A stretch of DNA of 64,000 bases from positions 1-64,000 of the forward strand of contig NZ_VLNR01000009.1 in NCBI RefSeq assembly GCF_007489275.1, given 5' to 3'. Source of the DNA: Aquimarina algiphila (GTDB lineage: Bacteria; Bacteroidota; Bacteroidia; Flavobacteriales; Flavobacteriaceae). The notes below the pieces were generated by a model. It saw nothing but the letters and a program-made list of their open reading frames with translations, ran no database searches and was not told the DNA's origin. Shown here in pieces: positions 27,346 to 39,234 of the stretch. The translations under genes were made by a program, and so were the position numbers. How positions within the stretch are numbered: the stretch's first letter is position 1; each line of letters starts with the position of its first letter.

Positions 27346-27789
27346 ATGAAAAAATACATGAAAAACAGCATATTTTTATTACAAATTTTTTTGATTCTAT
27401 CTTGCAGCAGTGATGATCGAAGTGATAACAATCAATTTTTACCTCCATCTAGTATCAACTATCAGATTAACCTTAATCTTCCTCAATTCAATCCTCTTAA
27501 ATTCCCTGGGAATCATCTTATTGACAGAACTGAAAATGGGAGTATAAAAGGGATTATAATTTATAATATTGATGACTCACAGTATAGTGCTTTTGAGCTT
27601 AGTGACCCTAATCACTCTCCTAATGACTGTTCTACTCAAACCGTTGAAGGAATTACTTCTACATGTGAATGTGATGATGGAAATAGTTATAATATCGTAA
27701 CAGGACAGCAAACTTCTGGAGAAGGTCAATTTGGATTAAGACGATACAATATACGAAGAGACGGAAACACCTTATTTATAACCAATTAG
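27346..27789 (+). CDS. Rieske-like lipoprotein with degenerate iron-sulfur motifs
   Basis: 147 residues from the ATG at 27346 (a start at 27292 would put 18 odd residues before the signal peptide). Signal peptide with a lipobox (LILSC), so an outer- or inner-membrane lipoprotein. The C-terminal half (DPNHSPNDCSTQTVEGITSTCECDDGNSYNIVTGQ…) resembles a Rieske domain, but the C-x-H and C-x-x-H ligand pairs are changed: one Cys and at least one His are missing. I infer a Rieske fold without a cluster. Family assignment is moderate. Confidence 0.6.
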   Translation: MKKYMKNSIFLLQIFLILSCSSDDRSDNNQFLPPSSINYQINLNLPQFNPLKFPGNHLIDRTENGSIKGIIIYNIDDSQYSAFELSDPNHSPNDCSTQTVEGITSTCECDDGNSYNIVTGQQTSGEGQFGLRRYNIRRDGNTLFITN

Positions 27790-27839
27790 ATACACCTAAA
27801 TCGCACTGAAAACATGTTTTTATGATTCTAAGAAAGATG

Positions 27840-28952
27840 TTATTGCCAATTATGAGCCCAATCTTTCCAGACCACATCTAATCCTTTACTTTTTAACATT
27901 TTAACAACATCTTCTGTTGAACGCTCATCAGAAATCTCGAACTGTTCTAAAGATTGTGGTGCTACCGCATACCCTCCTGGATTAGTTTTGGATTCTGCAC
28001 TTATTGAAGTGATACCCAAATTAACAATATTTTCTCTAAACACTTCGCTTTCACGAGTCGACATAGACAACTCTAAATCTTCATCTAATAATCGAAAAGC
28101 ACATATAAGTTGAACCAGATCTGCATCTGTCATTTCTACCTTAGGCTCTATTCCGCCACTAAATGGTCTTAACCTTGGGAATGATATTGAATATTTTGTT
28201 TTCCAATACACTTTCTGCAAATAGTTAAGATGTAATGCCGTAAAAAAACTGTCTGCTCTCCAGTCTTCTAATCCAAAAAGTGCCCCCAGACCTATTTTGT
28301 GAACTCCGGCACGTCCCAATCGATCGGGAGTTTCTAATCGATAATCAAAATTAGATTTTTTTCCCTTTGGATGATGTTTTTTATATTCTCCTCTATGATA
28401 TGTTTCCTGATATACTAATACTGCATATAGGCCACTATCGATAAGCTGTTCATAATCTGGTTGATCTAATGGCTGTATTTCTATTGTAATATTTGCAAAT
28501 TTTGATCTTATCAATTGTATTGCATTATCAATGTAATCAACTCCAACCGTCCTATTAGCCTCTCCTGTAACCAAAAGAATATGATCATATCCTTTAGATT
28601 TTAAAAAATCCACTTCTTTTAGGATTTCCTCATCTGTCAATGTTCTCCTAGGGATTTTATTGGTCATACTAAATCCGCAATATGTACAGATATTCTGACA
28701 TTCATTACTTAAATACATTGGCGCATACATTTGAATAGTATTTCCAAATCTTTTTTTAGTAATTACTTTACTCATTTGTGCCATACGTTCTAAATATGGC
28801 TTTGCGGCAGGAGAGATTAGCGCTTTAAAATCCTCGAGATCCCTTTTGTCTTTTCCCAGTGCATGAATTACATCATCTTCTGTTTTAGACAAAATCCCAG
28901 ATAGTAATGTATCCCAATCGTATTGATTGTATATATTTTTAAAACTATTCAT
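27840..28952 (-). CDS. thiH: 2-iminoacetate synthase ThiH
   Basis: Radical SAM enzyme that cleaves tyrosine to dehydroglycine for the thiazole ring. 370 residues; the cluster motif [11 protein letters not shown] gives C-x3-C-x2-C (about residue 84). The last gene of the thiamine operon; its start overlaps the end of thiG by 8 bases. Confidence 0.96.
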   Translation of the reverse strand: MNSFKNIYNQYDWDTLLSGILSKTEDDVIHALGKDKRDLEDFKALISPAAKPYLERMAQMSKVITKKRFGNTIQMYAPMYLSNECQNICTYCGFSMTNKIPRRTLTDEEILKEVDFLKSKGYDHILLVTGEANRTVGVDYIDNAIQLIRSKFANITIEIQPLDQPDYEQLIDSGLYAVLVYQETYHRGEYKKHHPKGKKSNFDYRLETPDRLGRAGVHKIGLGALFGLEDWRADSFFTALHLNYLQKVYWKTKYSISFPRLRPFSGGIEPKVEMTDADLVQLICAFRLLDEDLELSMSTRESEVFRENIVNLGITSISAESKTNPGGYAVAPQSLEQFEISDERSTEDVVKMLKSKGLDVVWKDWAHNWQ

Positions 28953-29715
28953 TTAAAAAACTAGTTAACGGACTACTTGCTTCTGCCTTGTGACTAACTG
29001 GTGCCAATTTTGCATTATATGCCATACGTCCGGATTGTACAGCCATTTTAAATGCTTCTGCCATGGTTATTGGTTGTTGAGATACTGCAATAGCAGTATT
29101 AACCAATACAGCATCTGCTCCTATTTCCATAGCCAATGTAGCATGAGATGGACTTCCAATACCCGCATCTACAATTACAGGAACATTGCTTTGGTCAATT
29201 ATAATCTCTAAAAATTCTAGTGTTTTCAACCCTTTATTACTACCTATAGGGGCTCCCAAGGGCATAACACACTGTGTTCCTACTTCTTCTAATCGTTTAC
29301 ACAATACAGGATCTGCATGAATATATGGCATCACTACAAATCCAAGTTTCACCAATTCTGAAGCTGCTTTTAGGGTTTCTATTGGGTCTGGTAATAGATA
29401 TCTTGGATCTGGATGAATCTCTAATTTTATCCAATTAGTTTCTAAAGCTTCTCTTGCCAATTGCGCTGCAAAAATAGCTTCCTTAGCATCTCTAACTCCA
29501 GATGTATTAGGCAATAGATTAATTCTAGGATGATCCAGATGGTTTAATATATCATCATTTTTATCATTAACATCTACACGTTTTAATGCCACAGTAATCA
29601 GTTCACTTTCTGCGGCAAGCAAAGCTTTACGCATTACTCGGGCTGCGCTAAATTTTCCCGTTCCTGTAAATAATCTAGACGAAAATTCTTTATCGGCAAT
29701 TCTTAATACATCCAT
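28945..29715 (-). CDS. thiG: Thiazole synthase ThiG
   Basis: Builds thiazole phosphate from deoxyxylulose phosphate, ThiS thiocarboxylate and dehydroglycine. 256 residues, TIM barrel; the WIKLE segment (about residue 95) holds the Schiff-base lysine, and the C-terminal [10 protein letters not shown] is conserved. It overlaps thiE by one base and thiH by eight. Confidence 0.96.
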   Translation of the reverse strand: MDVLRIADKEFSSRLFTGTGKFSAARVMRKALLAAESELITVALKRVDVNDKNDDILNHLDHPRINLLPNTSGVRDAKEAIFAAQLAREALETNWIKLEIHPDPRYLLPDPIETLKAASELVKLGFVVMPYIHADPVLCKRLEEVGTQCVMPLGAPIGSNKGLKTLEFLEIIIDQSNVPVIVDAGIGSPSHATLAMEIGADAVLVNTAIAVSQQPITMAEAFKMAVQSGRMAYNAKLAPVSHKAEASSPLTSFLNE

Positions 29716-30341
29716 TATTTAGCAATTTGTATTTTTATGTTTTGAATCTTTTTTTCCAGATCCTCTTGATTTGTTAACATTCCTGAAACGGCAATCCCAG
29801 AAACCCCGGTCTTTATAATATCTGATATATCTTTTTCGACAATTCCTCCTATAGCTACAATCGGTATTTTAGAGTTTTTACTAACTTCTTTTAAAATAGC
29901 CTTGTATCCCTCAGATCCCAGTACAGGGCTTAATTTCTTTTTGGTGGTTGTATATCTAAATGGGCCTAAACCAATATAATCAACTCCATACTGTATATGC
30001 TGCATACAATCAGCTACTGTATTTGCTGTTCCTCCAATAATAAAATTATCTCCAAGAATTTTTCTAGCTTCTCGAGGGTTCATATCATTTAAACCCAGAT
30101 GAATTCCATCAGCCATAGCTGCTTTAGCAACACCTACATTATCATTAATAATCAAAATAGAACCATATTGATCACATATATCTCTAGCTTTTAATGCAGT
30201 ATGTAAATACGTAGCCATATCCTCATCCTTAAGGCGAAATTGCACCCATTTACATCCTGCAACACAAACTTCTTCTATATTCTCAAGGTGCTCTTGAGGT
30301 GTTTTTCCTTGGGATATATATTGTAAATTAACCTCTTTCAT
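29715..30341 (-). CDS. thiE: Thiamine phosphate synthase ThiE
   Basis: Joins HMP diphosphate and thiazole phosphate. 208 residues with all the standard ThiE landmarks: [29 protein letters not shown], the [13 protein letters not shown] loop and IVAIGGI. This is the copy likely to carry ThiE activity. It is 11 bases from thiD and abuts thiG. Confidence 0.95.
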   Translation of the reverse strand: MKEVNLQYISQGKTPQEHLENIEEVCVAGCKWVQFRLKDEDMATYLHTALKARDICDQYGSILIINDNVGVAKAAMADGIHLGLNDMNPREARKILGDNFIIGGTANTVADCMQHIQYGVDYIGLGPFRYTTTKKKLSPVLGSEGYKAILKEVSKNSKIPIVAIGGIVEKDISDIIKTGVSGIAVSGMLTNQEDLEKKIQNIKIQIAK

Positions 30342-30352
30342 AATTTCAATTT

Positions 30353-31129
30353 CTAAACTCTATGATATCCCAACAAAGTGTCATTTGAACTCAATACTTT
30401 TTCTGTATATCTTTTTGCTCTAAAACAAGCTTTTAATAATGGAAAACCTAATCCTAAATATGTTGTTACTGCTGAAGAAAGAACACAACCACTTCCATGT
30501 TTTTCTGATACATTCTGTTCTTTAGCGTTAAGAGTAAAACGTTTTCCTTTTCTGGTATATAATTCATCTTTACCTACATTTTCTTCTCGATGACCTCCTT
30601 TTAAAAATAGATTTGTTTTATTACTAATATGCACTATTGTTTCTTCAATAGTTTTATCTGTATATAACTTTTCTATTTCCTGATAGTTTGGTGTTAGCAG
30701 ATAGATTTTTTCTAATATCTGTTCAAAATTATTTTGTTTTACATCCAGATCACTAGAATCATTGTTTGATTTATGAAAATCAAAATCTGAACTTGACTTT
30801 AATATCGGATCCAATACGATTTTGATCTTTTTATTTTTTTCTATCAGAACATCAATGATCTCATTCAATACCTTCCAGTTTTGAACAATTCCAATCTTTA
30901 CAAATTCTATAGTAAATCGATCAAAAAGTATTTCAATTTGATGCTTAATCACTTCAACATCTACCCAGTAACATGTTTTCAGTTCAATATCATTCTGAAT
31001 CGTATTTGCAGTACACACAGCCAAACCATATCCTTTTATCGCTTCAATAGTTTTAACGTCTGCTACAAGTCCAGCTCCTCCAGATGGATCAAAACCTGCA
31101 ATAGTAAGGATATATGGTCTATTCTTCAT
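30353..31129 (-). CDS. thiD: Hydroxymethylpyrimidine (phosphate) kinase ThiD
   Basis: Phosphorylates HMP and HMP-phosphate. 258 residues of the ribokinase type: AGFDPSGGAGLVADVKT (residues 11-27), and the C-terminal ATP/anion-hole motif KHGSGCVLSSA with GSGC. There is a variable middle region near 125-145. Gap of 2 bases to the tenI-like gene. Confidence 0.95.
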   Translation of the reverse strand: MKNRPYILTIAGFDPSGGAGLVADVKTIEAIKGYGLAVCTANTIQNDIELKTCYWVDVEVIKHQIEILFDRFTIEFVKIGIVQNWKVLNEIIDVLIEKNKKIKIVLDPILKSSSDFDFHKSNNDSSDLDVKQNNFEQILEKIYLLTPNYQEIEKLYTDKTIEETIVHISNKTNLFLKGGHREENVGKDELYTRKGKRFTLNAKEQNVSEKHGSGCVLSSAVTTYLGLGFPLLKACFRAKRYTEKVLSSNDTLLGYHRV

Positions 31130-31131
31130 AT

Positions 31132-31737
31132 CTAGGTATCCTTTATTACTTTAGAATGTGCTTCTTTTATTCTCAAAAAACTAGCTATTGGATCTTTCGT
31201 ATTCCAAATACCTCCTAAAACACCAACTCCTTTGAATCCAAGATCAAATGTTGCCTGCAACGTCTCGTCATTAATACCTCCCATGCCCACAACGAATTCA
31301 TCCAGATCTGTGACATCAAATCCTTTTCCCTTATAACCTTCTTTAGAAATTGAACTAAAAACGGGACTCAATAACACATATTCGAAATCAATACTGCAAT
31401 TTTTGATATCATCTTTAGCATGAAAAGAACTACTCACTTTAAAGTTATTTGCTTTATAACCATTGACATATTCTTCCAATTTTTCATCTAAATCTAATCT
31501 CGGTTGTTCTTGAATATGAATCCCTCTTAGTTTAAACTCCTCACATAGCTCATGAAACTGATGTATCATAATACGATTATAATACTTGGAATCAATTTTA
31601 CGAAGTAGTGCTCTATACCCTTCTATATCAAAGGTTGGCTTTCTATAATGGAGCACTTCCAGACCATTCTGAAACAACAAATTAATGGATTCGGCTTCAT
31701 TTTCTAATTCTCGCTCTGAGGTTAGTACTATTATCAT
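31132..31737 (-). CDS. TenI/ThiE-like protein
   Basis: 201 residues of the thiamine monophosphate synthase fold. The VQLR motif is changed to LHYRKP, and NRIMIHQFHELCEEFKLRGIHIQ and YVLLSPVFSSISKEGYKG are nearer to TenI (thiazole tautomerase) than to ThiE. A tautomerase role would fit a genome with ThiG, but activity is inferred. A 103-base gap with a palindromic repeat separates it from thiC. Confidence 0.8.
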   Translation of the reverse strand: MIIVLTSERELENEAESINLLFQNGLEVLHYRKPTFDIEGYRALLRKIDSKYYNRIMIHQFHELCEEFKLRGIHIQEQPRLDLDEKLEEYVNGYKANNFKVSSSFHAKDDIKNCSIDFEYVLLSPVFSSISKEGYKGKGFDVTDLDEFVVGMGGINDETLQATFDLGFKGVGVLGGIWNTKDPIASFLRIKEAHSKVIKDT

Positions 31738-31779
31738 AATTTCAAACTTAAAGAAGGAAGTTTGAGAGGCGAGATAGGA

Positions 31780-31804
31780 TACACTTCGACAAGCTCAGTG
31801 TGAC
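31780..31804. repeat. Short palindromic repeat, copy 2 (inside the thi operon)
   Basis: TACACTTCGACAAGCTCAGT plus GTGAC, matching the copy at 8780-8803. It lies between thiC and the tenI-like gene, so it is transcribed in the thi mRNA and could affect its processing or termination. Confidence 0.7.
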
Positions 31805-31840
31805 AATCTCACAACCACACCCCTCAAACCTACAACCTAT

Positions 31841-33757
<1,917 letters not shown>

Positions 33758-33769
33758 CTAAAAGAATTT

Positions 33770-33973
33770 CTATCCCCCTTGTGTAGCCTTGATAATAGTT
33801 ACCTGATCTTCTTTTTGTACTTGTATTTCATTCCATTTCTCTTTTGAAATAATTTCATTGTTGATAGCAATAGCAATTCCTTTAGCAACAATATCTAATT
33901 GTTCTAACAATGCTGAAATAGAACTATTTTCTGAAATGGACTGATTTTGATTGTTAACGTTTACGGTCATCAT
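33770..33973 (-). CDS. thiS: Sulfur carrier protein ThiS
   Basis: 66-67 residues, ubiquitin-like, ending in the required GG tail (ATQGG), which is thiocarboxylated to donate sulfur to thiazole. Start is the ATG at 33973 (or the next codon, also ATG). First gene of the operon, 80 bases after the riboswitch region. Confidence 0.93.
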   Translation of the reverse strand: MMTVNVNNQNQSISENSSISALLEQLDIVAKGIAIAINNEIISKEKWNEIQVQKEDQVTIIKATQGG

Positions 33974-34026
33974 TTTTTAGATTAAATCCATAAACTTTAG
34001 GTAAGACTACCTATTTGACAAGAAAA

Positions 34027-34048
34027 ATCACATGATACACCCTGTGAT
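34027..34048 (-). terminator. Expression-platform terminator of the thi riboswitch
   Basis: Stem atcaca / tgtgat (34027-34032 / 34043-34048) followed on the minus strand by a T-rich run. It sits 7 bases past the aptamer, between it and thiS, so TPP binding would favour termination. Confidence 0.7.
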
Positions 34049-34054
34049 ATTAAC

Positions 34055-34133
34055 TTTTCCCTTCGTCGGTACTAACCGCATCAGGTTCAAAGGGTTTTTC
34101 TCAGAATTCGTCATAACGAAGACACCCCTAAAG
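34055..34133 (-). promoter_or_regulatory. TPP riboswitch upstream of thiS
   Basis: Minus strand shows the full THI box: GGGGTG at the 5' end, CTGAGAAAAACCC, then TTTGAACCTGATGCGGTTAGTACC and AAGGGA. These are the universal TPP aptamer sequences in order. It controls thiS-C-tenI-D-E-G-H. Confidence 0.97.
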
Positions 34134-34155
34134 TTTAAGTTATAAAAGTAATAAA

Positions 34156-34191
34156 ACTCAAGTTTAAAATTGCTTTTAGACCTGAGTTTTT
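34156..34191 (-). terminator. Possible terminator after the thiamine receptor gene
   Basis: Complementary aaaactca / tgagtttt arms around a 20-base loop, directly after the stop at 34193, T-rich on the minus strand. The loop is long, so moderate only. Confidence 0.5.
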
Positions 34192-34192
34192 A

Positions 34193-36412
34193 TTAAAATT
34201 TTAATGTAGCACCAAGTAAGAAATTGATTCCTGCTTGTGGATAATAGCCTGCTCCTTCGACAGTTGTAATTGTTCCTGGGTTAGAAAAATCATCATCAAA
34301 TGTAAAAAAGTATCCATTAGACACATATTCTGAATCAAAAATATTGTTAACCAATCCTGTTAGTACAATAGATTTAAAAACTGGTATACTTTTAATTTCA
34401 TACACGATATTAAGATCATTTATGAAGAAGCTATCTAACTTAGAAGTTTCGCTATCAATATTTCCCATGTACTGTTCTCCAACAAATTTAGAAAGAAACC
34501 CTAGTTGAAGGTTTTCTATAGGTTGATAAATAAACATATTTCCCGCTACGATATCTGGTGAATATGAGATATTTGTATCTCCCAGATTAACCAAACTTCC
34601 ATCTCTGGATGTTATAAAATCTTTATTCTTATTAGTACTTAACGCCACATTAGGTTTTATTGTAAACTTATCAGAAATTATAATATTCGCATCAATTTCT
34701 ATCCCCAGACGATAACTCTCTCCACTGGTAGTACGTATTGGAGCCCCCACATCATCCAATGCGCCGGTTAACACCAATTGATCTTTGTACCACATATAAT
34801 ATATATTGGTATTCACAGTTGTTTTATTAGCCTTAAGCCTCCAACCCAATTCGATATCATTAAGTCTTTCTGCTGTATTAACTCCATTCTCAAAATCACT
34901 TCTTCTTGGCTCTCTATTGGCTCGAGCGTATGAAGCGTATAATTGGTTAGCTGTATTAAGTTGAAAAGTTGCTCCCAATTTTGGATTAAAGAAGTCATAA
35001 CGCTCATCTACTTCTAGTGGAACTCGATCTGATGTTAACCCAGAAGTTTCATATCCTACAAAACGTCCTTGCAGATCTAAAAATGCACTCCACTTATCAT
35101 TAACTCTATATGTAGTTTTTCCAAAAATGGTAAACTCATCTTTCTTACCATTACCAAAATAATAATTATCCCCCGCATTGAATCCTATAGGATTTTCTGA
35201 CCAAATGATTTCACCAAAATGATCACCATCATAATGACTATAAAATACTCCAAAATCAATATCAAATGAATTATTCTTATAGTTTGCAGAAGCATTGATA
35301 ACATAAAAATCATTATCTAACCATCTTCTACGTATATAATCTGTAGCTGTAATTTCCTGACCATTTACCGTTACCGGATCAACTCCTAAAAATTCTAAAG
35401 TAGCCTGATCTGAAAATAAAACATTAGCATAATACCATTCATCCACATATTGTTCGAAAAAACCTCGGCCATAAGTATAATTCAATCCAAGGTTTGTTGA
35501 CCAATTATTATTATATTTTTGATTCCAGTGTAACTGATAATGATCTTGTTTATAATTATCTTCTTCATTTTCATAAAACCCCTGAAGATTTCCTTCTCCA
35601 TCATATTGAAAACCAATTGGATTAAATCTCCTATTGTTGTCAAGAGTTGCCTGGTCAATTCCGTTCCATGACTGATATGTGATCTCATGTCCTCCAAATG
35701 CAACTGCTTTAATTAAGGTACCATCATCTACATATGACCCTTGTAAAAAATAAGATTTGAGATCAGAAGAAGCACGATCAACATAACCATCTGAAGCAAT
35801 GGCAGATAAACGACCTGCAATTTCTATATGCTCATTAAGTAAACCTGTACTAAATTTTACATTGTGTCTTCTGGTACCAAAAGATCCAAAAGAGTTTGAG
35901 ATTTCAGCACTTGCTTCTTCAGAAACAGCATCGGTAAGTAAATTTAAACTAGCTCCAAAAGCTCCCGAACCATTTGTAGAAGTTCCTACTCCTCTTTGTA
36001 ATTGTAAATTCTCTATTGAAGATGCAAAATCTGGTAGATTTACCCAGAAAGTTCCCTGGCTTTCTGCGTCGTTAAACGGTATTCCATTTAATGTTACATT
36101 AACCCTGGAGGCGTCACTTCCTCTCACTCTAATATAAGTATATCCAACTCCGGTTCCAGCATCAGTAGTGGTAACAACCCCTGGTAGATAGTTTAATAAA
36201 ATAGGAATATCCTGCCCTAGATTACGAGTTGCTAATTCTTCTTTGGACACATTAGAATGTGTAATCGGCGAATCTGCTTCTACACGTACTGATTTTACTA
36301 AAACTTCATCTAGCTTTTCAACCTCAGAACTAATAGAATCTGTTTGTTTTTCCTGAGCATTTAATGGAATACTCAAAATTAAAATGACGAGATAAAATAA
36401 TACATTTTTCAT
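34193..36412 (-). CDS. TonB-dependent receptor, thiamine-regulated (OMR1-like)
   Basis: 739 residues: signal peptide (MKNVLFYLVILILSIPLNAQ), a plug domain (about 35-170: VEKLDEVLVKSVRVEADSPITHSNVSKEEL… GVGYTYIRVRGSD) and a 22-strand beta barrel ending in aromatic residues (LGATLKF). A TPP riboswitch lies in its leader, so it is controlled like the thiamine receptor OMR1 described for Bacteroidetes. Probable cargo is thiamine or an HMP/thiazole precursor; the cargo is inference from regulation. It is the only gene in this transcript. Confidence 0.9.
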   Translation of the reverse strand: MKNVLFYLVILILSIPLNAQEKQTDSISSEVEKLDEVLVKSVRVEADSPITHSNVSKEELATRNLGQDIPILLNYLPGVVTTTDAGTGVGYTYIRVRGSDASRVNVTLNGIPFNDAESQGTFWVNLPDFASSIENLQLQRGVGTSTNGSGAFGASLNLLTDAVSEEASAEISNSFGSFGTRRHNVKFSTGLLNEHIEIAGRLSAIASDGYVDRASSDLKSYFLQGSYVDDGTLIKAVAFGGHEITYQSWNGIDQATLDNNRRFNPIGFQYDGEGNLQGFYENEEDNYKQDHYQLHWNQKYNNNWSTNLGLNYTYGRGFFEQYVDEWYYANVLFSDQATLEFLGVDPVTVNGQEITATDYIRRRWLDNDFYVINASANYKNNSFDIDFGVFYSHYDGDHFGEIIWSENPIGFNAGDNYYFGNGKKDEFTIFGKTTYRVNDKWSAFLDLQGRFVGYETSGLTSDRVPLEVDERYDFFNPKLGATFQLNTANQLYASYARANREPRRSDFENGVNTAERLNDIELGWRLKANKTTVNTNIYYMWYKDQLVLTGALDDVGAPIRTTSGESYRLGIEIDANIIISDKFTIKPNVALSTNKNKDFITSRDGSLVNLGDTNISYSPDIVAGNMFIYQPIENLQLGFLSKFVGEQYMGNIDSETSKLDSFFINDLNIVYEIKSIPVFKSIVLTGLVNNIFDSEYVSNGYFFTFDDDFSNPGTITTVEGAGYYPQAGINFLLGATLKF

Positions 36413-36549
36413 TCGTAAAAACTGGTTACGAATAAAAGGGGTTATTATTCTGTTTTAAAATTAATTTGATAAAGTAACATTTTTGACGAATCATTGAAGC
36501 AGGTTTGACCAAAATCATACTTTCCTTACCTTGCCTTCTTAATCGTCAC

Positions 36550-36574
36550 AAAAAGGTATACACTGCACCTTTTT
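36550..36574 (-). terminator. Hairpin downstream of the receptor riboswitch (expression platform)
   Basis: Stem aaaaaggt (36550-36557) / acctttt t (36567-36574), loop 9, on the minus strand 10 bases after the aptamer. T-rich 3' arm, so it may act as a TPP-dependent terminator or an RBS-blocking stem. Confidence 0.55.
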
Positions 36575-36579
36575 GCTCC

Positions 36580-36702
36580 ATCGTCCCTTAGCAGCATTAC
36601 CTGCCCAGGTTCATTGGGTATGATCTCAGCCTTTTTGAAATTATGAACACTTGTGTACTTAACATTCTGTATTCAAAACCAAAAAAGCACCCCTTTTGAG
36701 AT
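36580..36702 (-). promoter_or_regulatory. TPP riboswitch upstream of the TonB receptor
   Basis: Minus strand: GGGGTG at the 5' end, then a long AT-rich insert (an extended P3 as in many Bacteroidota), GGCTGAGATCATACCC, then AATGAACCTG, GGTAATGC and AAGGGA. All TPP contact sequences are present. Confidence 0.95.
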
Positions 36703-36792
36703 TTCTCGGCAAAAGTACTGTGTTTTATTGATTTATCGTAAATTTATTTGATGTAAAACAATGCCCGAGCATTTTTGAAGTTATAAAAGAAT

Positions 36793-39222
36793 ATGAAGAA
36801 TACAAAGAGATCAGTTACCTTTAAAATTATTTCAGGCTACCTTCTTGCTGGTGTACTGGCAGTAACTGCTTTTTGGGTTATTTATCAACAATTAAATAAC
36901 TATACTGAAATCACTAAAATCAAAAATGACAATAATGAAAAACTCTTTCTTGTAGGCGAAACTATAACCGGACTATATGAAGCAGAAAGTTTAACCAGAA
37001 ATATAATCCAAACCTCAGATACCAAGAAGTTTGAAACGTATAAAAACAAAATAGACACTATACTTTACACCATCAATAAAGTTTCACAAATATCATCTGA
37101 TACACTACAGACTCGAAAAATAGATAGTATAAAATATCTTATTGATAGTAAAAACAAAAACCTGGAAGAGCTCATCAAGATCTATGAACAGCGAAAGAAA
37201 AAAGGCGTATACGAAACAGCTATTAATGAATTAGAGAAGATAAATAAAAGTTTTGGTAGCGGGTATACTGATTACGACATACGATTTAAGCAATATGACC
37301 CTCGAACCCGAAGGGCATTAATTGATATTTTAGAATATACAAAAAAAGACAACGCTAAACTTCTAACCAATCAAACTGTTGATTCTTTAGCCACATCTGT
37401 AAAACAGGTTCTTGCAGAATTAGAAAAAAAAGAAAAAAAAGACAAGCAGAAAATATCTGTAAAAGAAAACAACTTACTCAAAAAAGATCAAATCATAACC
37501 AAACAATTAAGGGATGTTCTTGCCGCTATAGAACGTAATGAAAGAAAACAATATGATGATCTTATAAGAGCATCTGCTAAATTACTGAATAAAACCTCTA
37601 ATATTATTTTAATTATTGCTGCCATAAGTTTATTGATTGCAATAATATTTCTCTTTCTAATTACTAAAGATATTTCTAAAAGTCAGAAATATCGTAATGA
37701 GCTGGAAGCTGAAAAAACATATACAGAATCATTGCTTAAAACCCGAGAATCCTTAATCAATACGGTTACTCATGATCTTCGTTCTCCATTAAATACTGTG
37801 ATAGGTTATTCTGATTTATTAGAAAGAACCGGGCTTGACAATAAGCAAAAGCATTATTTGGATCATCTTAAAAAGTCTTCAGACTATATCCTTCATCTGG
37901 TAAATGATCTTCTGGATTTATCAAAACTAGAAGCCGGCAGAATGGTAATCGAGGAACTACCTTTTTCTCCTAAAAAATTAATTGAAAATACGATTTCGAG
38001 TGTACTTCCGATAAATGATAAAAAAAACCTTGATATCAGAATTATCACTGATGATCAATTAAAAAAACAACATTTAGGAGATCCTTTTAGAATTAAACAG
38101 ATATTAACAAACCTTATCAATAACGCCTATAAGTTTACTGATCAAGGCTCGATCACTATTGATAGTAAAATCATTGAAAATGGTTTATCCGAAAAACAAT
38201 TAATTATCTCTGTTAAAGACACGGGAATAGGAATAACAAAAGAACAACAACAGCATATATTCGAAGAGTTTTCTCAGGGTGATGATACAACCGAAAAAAG
38301 ATATGGAGGTTTCGGACTCGGATTAGCTATCACAAAAAAGATCATAAAACTTCTTAAAGGTAAAATCGAGCTGGATAGTGAACCCAATAAAGGAAGTGAA
38401 TTTATCTTTACAATTCCGATTAAAACTTCTGGTTTATTAATCCCCGAGGAAGAACCAGAAATTGCAGAAATACAAAATTTTACCAACAAAAAAGTTCTTA
38501 TTGTAGACGACGACCCTAGTCAATTGGCCTTAACAAGTGAAGTAGCCTCACTAGCTGGATTAACTTATGATATCTGTAAAAACGGCATAGAAGCAAACTC
38601 TTTACTACAAATCAATTCCTATGATCTTGTTCTCACCGACATTCAGATGCCTAAGATGGATGGTTTTGAGTTATTACAAACTATAAGAAACAACCCAAAC
38701 CATACTAATTTACCCGTGATTGCATTATCCGGAAGAACAGATACCTCTTTTTTAGAATATCAGGAAGCTGGATTTTCTGGGAGTTTACGTAAACCGTATG
38801 CCCCAACAGAGCTCATTGATCTTATTAGCGAAGTGCTTCGTGTTGATTTTGGAAGCTATCAGAATACAATTGTAAATGGTTATTCTGAAGAAGAATACTC
38901 TCTTAGTGACCTCATGCTCTTTGCCCAAGGCGATTCTGATTCACTCTACGCCATTTTAGATACATTTTATGAAAGTACTATTGATAATGTTAAAGAATTA
39001 AAAATGGTAATGAAGAAAAAAGACATTCATCATATTTCAAAAATTGCTCATAAAATGCTTCCAATGTTCAAACAAATAAAAGCAAAAGAAGTAGTACCCG
39101 TATTAGAAAAATTAGAACACCCAGATCAATACAATCTTAACAAAACTTCGATATTAGAATTAACAAAAGATGGTATTGAAAAAATTGAAATTCTAATAGA
39201 TAAGCTTAAAGTAGAGAACTAA
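36793..39222 (+). CDS. Hybrid histidine kinase (HisKA-HATPase-REC-HPt)
   Basis: 809 residues: helix at 11-30, extracytoplasmic helical sensor to about 270, second helix at 272-292, HisKA (LINTVTHDLRSPLNTVIGYSDLL, about 320), HATPase (NLINNAYKFTD, DTGIGI, GFGLGLAITKK), receiver (VDDDPSQ…LTDIQMPKMDG, about 570-690) and an HPt-like tail (SKIAHKMLPMFKQI, about residue 753). So it is a four-step phosphorelay kinase. It is convergent with the NtrC-type regulator 12 bases away, its likely partner. Confidence 0.93.
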   Translation: MKNTKRSVTFKIISGYLLAGVLAVTAFWVIYQQLNNYTEITKIKNDNNEKLFLVGETITGLYEAESLTRNIIQTSDTKKFETYKNKIDTILYTINKVSQISSDTLQTRKIDSIKYLIDSKNKNLEELIKIYEQRKKKGVYETAINELEKINKSFGSGYTDYDIRFKQYDPRTRRALIDILEYTKKDNAKLLTNQTVDSLATSVKQVLAELEKKEKKDKQKISVKENNLLKKDQIITKQLRDVLAAIERNERKQYDDLIRASAKLLNKTSNIILIIAAISLLIAIIFLFLITKDISKSQKYRNELEAEKTYTESLLKTRESLINTVTHDLRSPLNTVIGYSDLLERTGLDNKQKHYLDHLKKSSDYILHLVNDLLDLSKLEAGRMVIEELPFSPKKLIENTISSVLPINDKKNLDIRIITDDQLKKQHLGDPFRIKQILTNLINNAYKFTDQGSITIDSKIIENGLSEKQLIISVKDTGIGITKEQQQHIFEEFSQGDDTTEKRYGGFGLGLAITKKIIKLLKGKIELDSEPNKGSEFIFTIPIKTSGLLIPEEEPEIAEIQNFTNKKVLIVDDDPSQLALTSEVASLAGLTYDICKNGIEANSLLQINSYDLVLTDIQMPKMDGFELLQTIRNNPNHTNLPVIALSGRTDTSFLEYQEAGFSGSLRKPYAPTELIDLISEVLRVDFGSYQNTIVNGYSEEEYSLSDLMLFAQGDSDSLYAILDTFYESTIDNVKELKMVMKKKDIHHISKIAHKMLPMFKQIKAKEVVPVLEKLEHPDQYNLNKTSILELTKDGIEKIEILIDKLKVEN

Positions 39223-39234
39223 AGAAAAGTATGT

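Larger units (their letters stand above)
36413..36792. other. Intergenic region between the receptor and hybrid kinase
   Basis: 380 bases. It holds the receptor riboswitch and its hairpin (36550-36702); the rest is AT-rich leader (36413-36549) and the kinase upstream region (36703-36792), where I see no clear promoter box. Confidence 0.8.
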
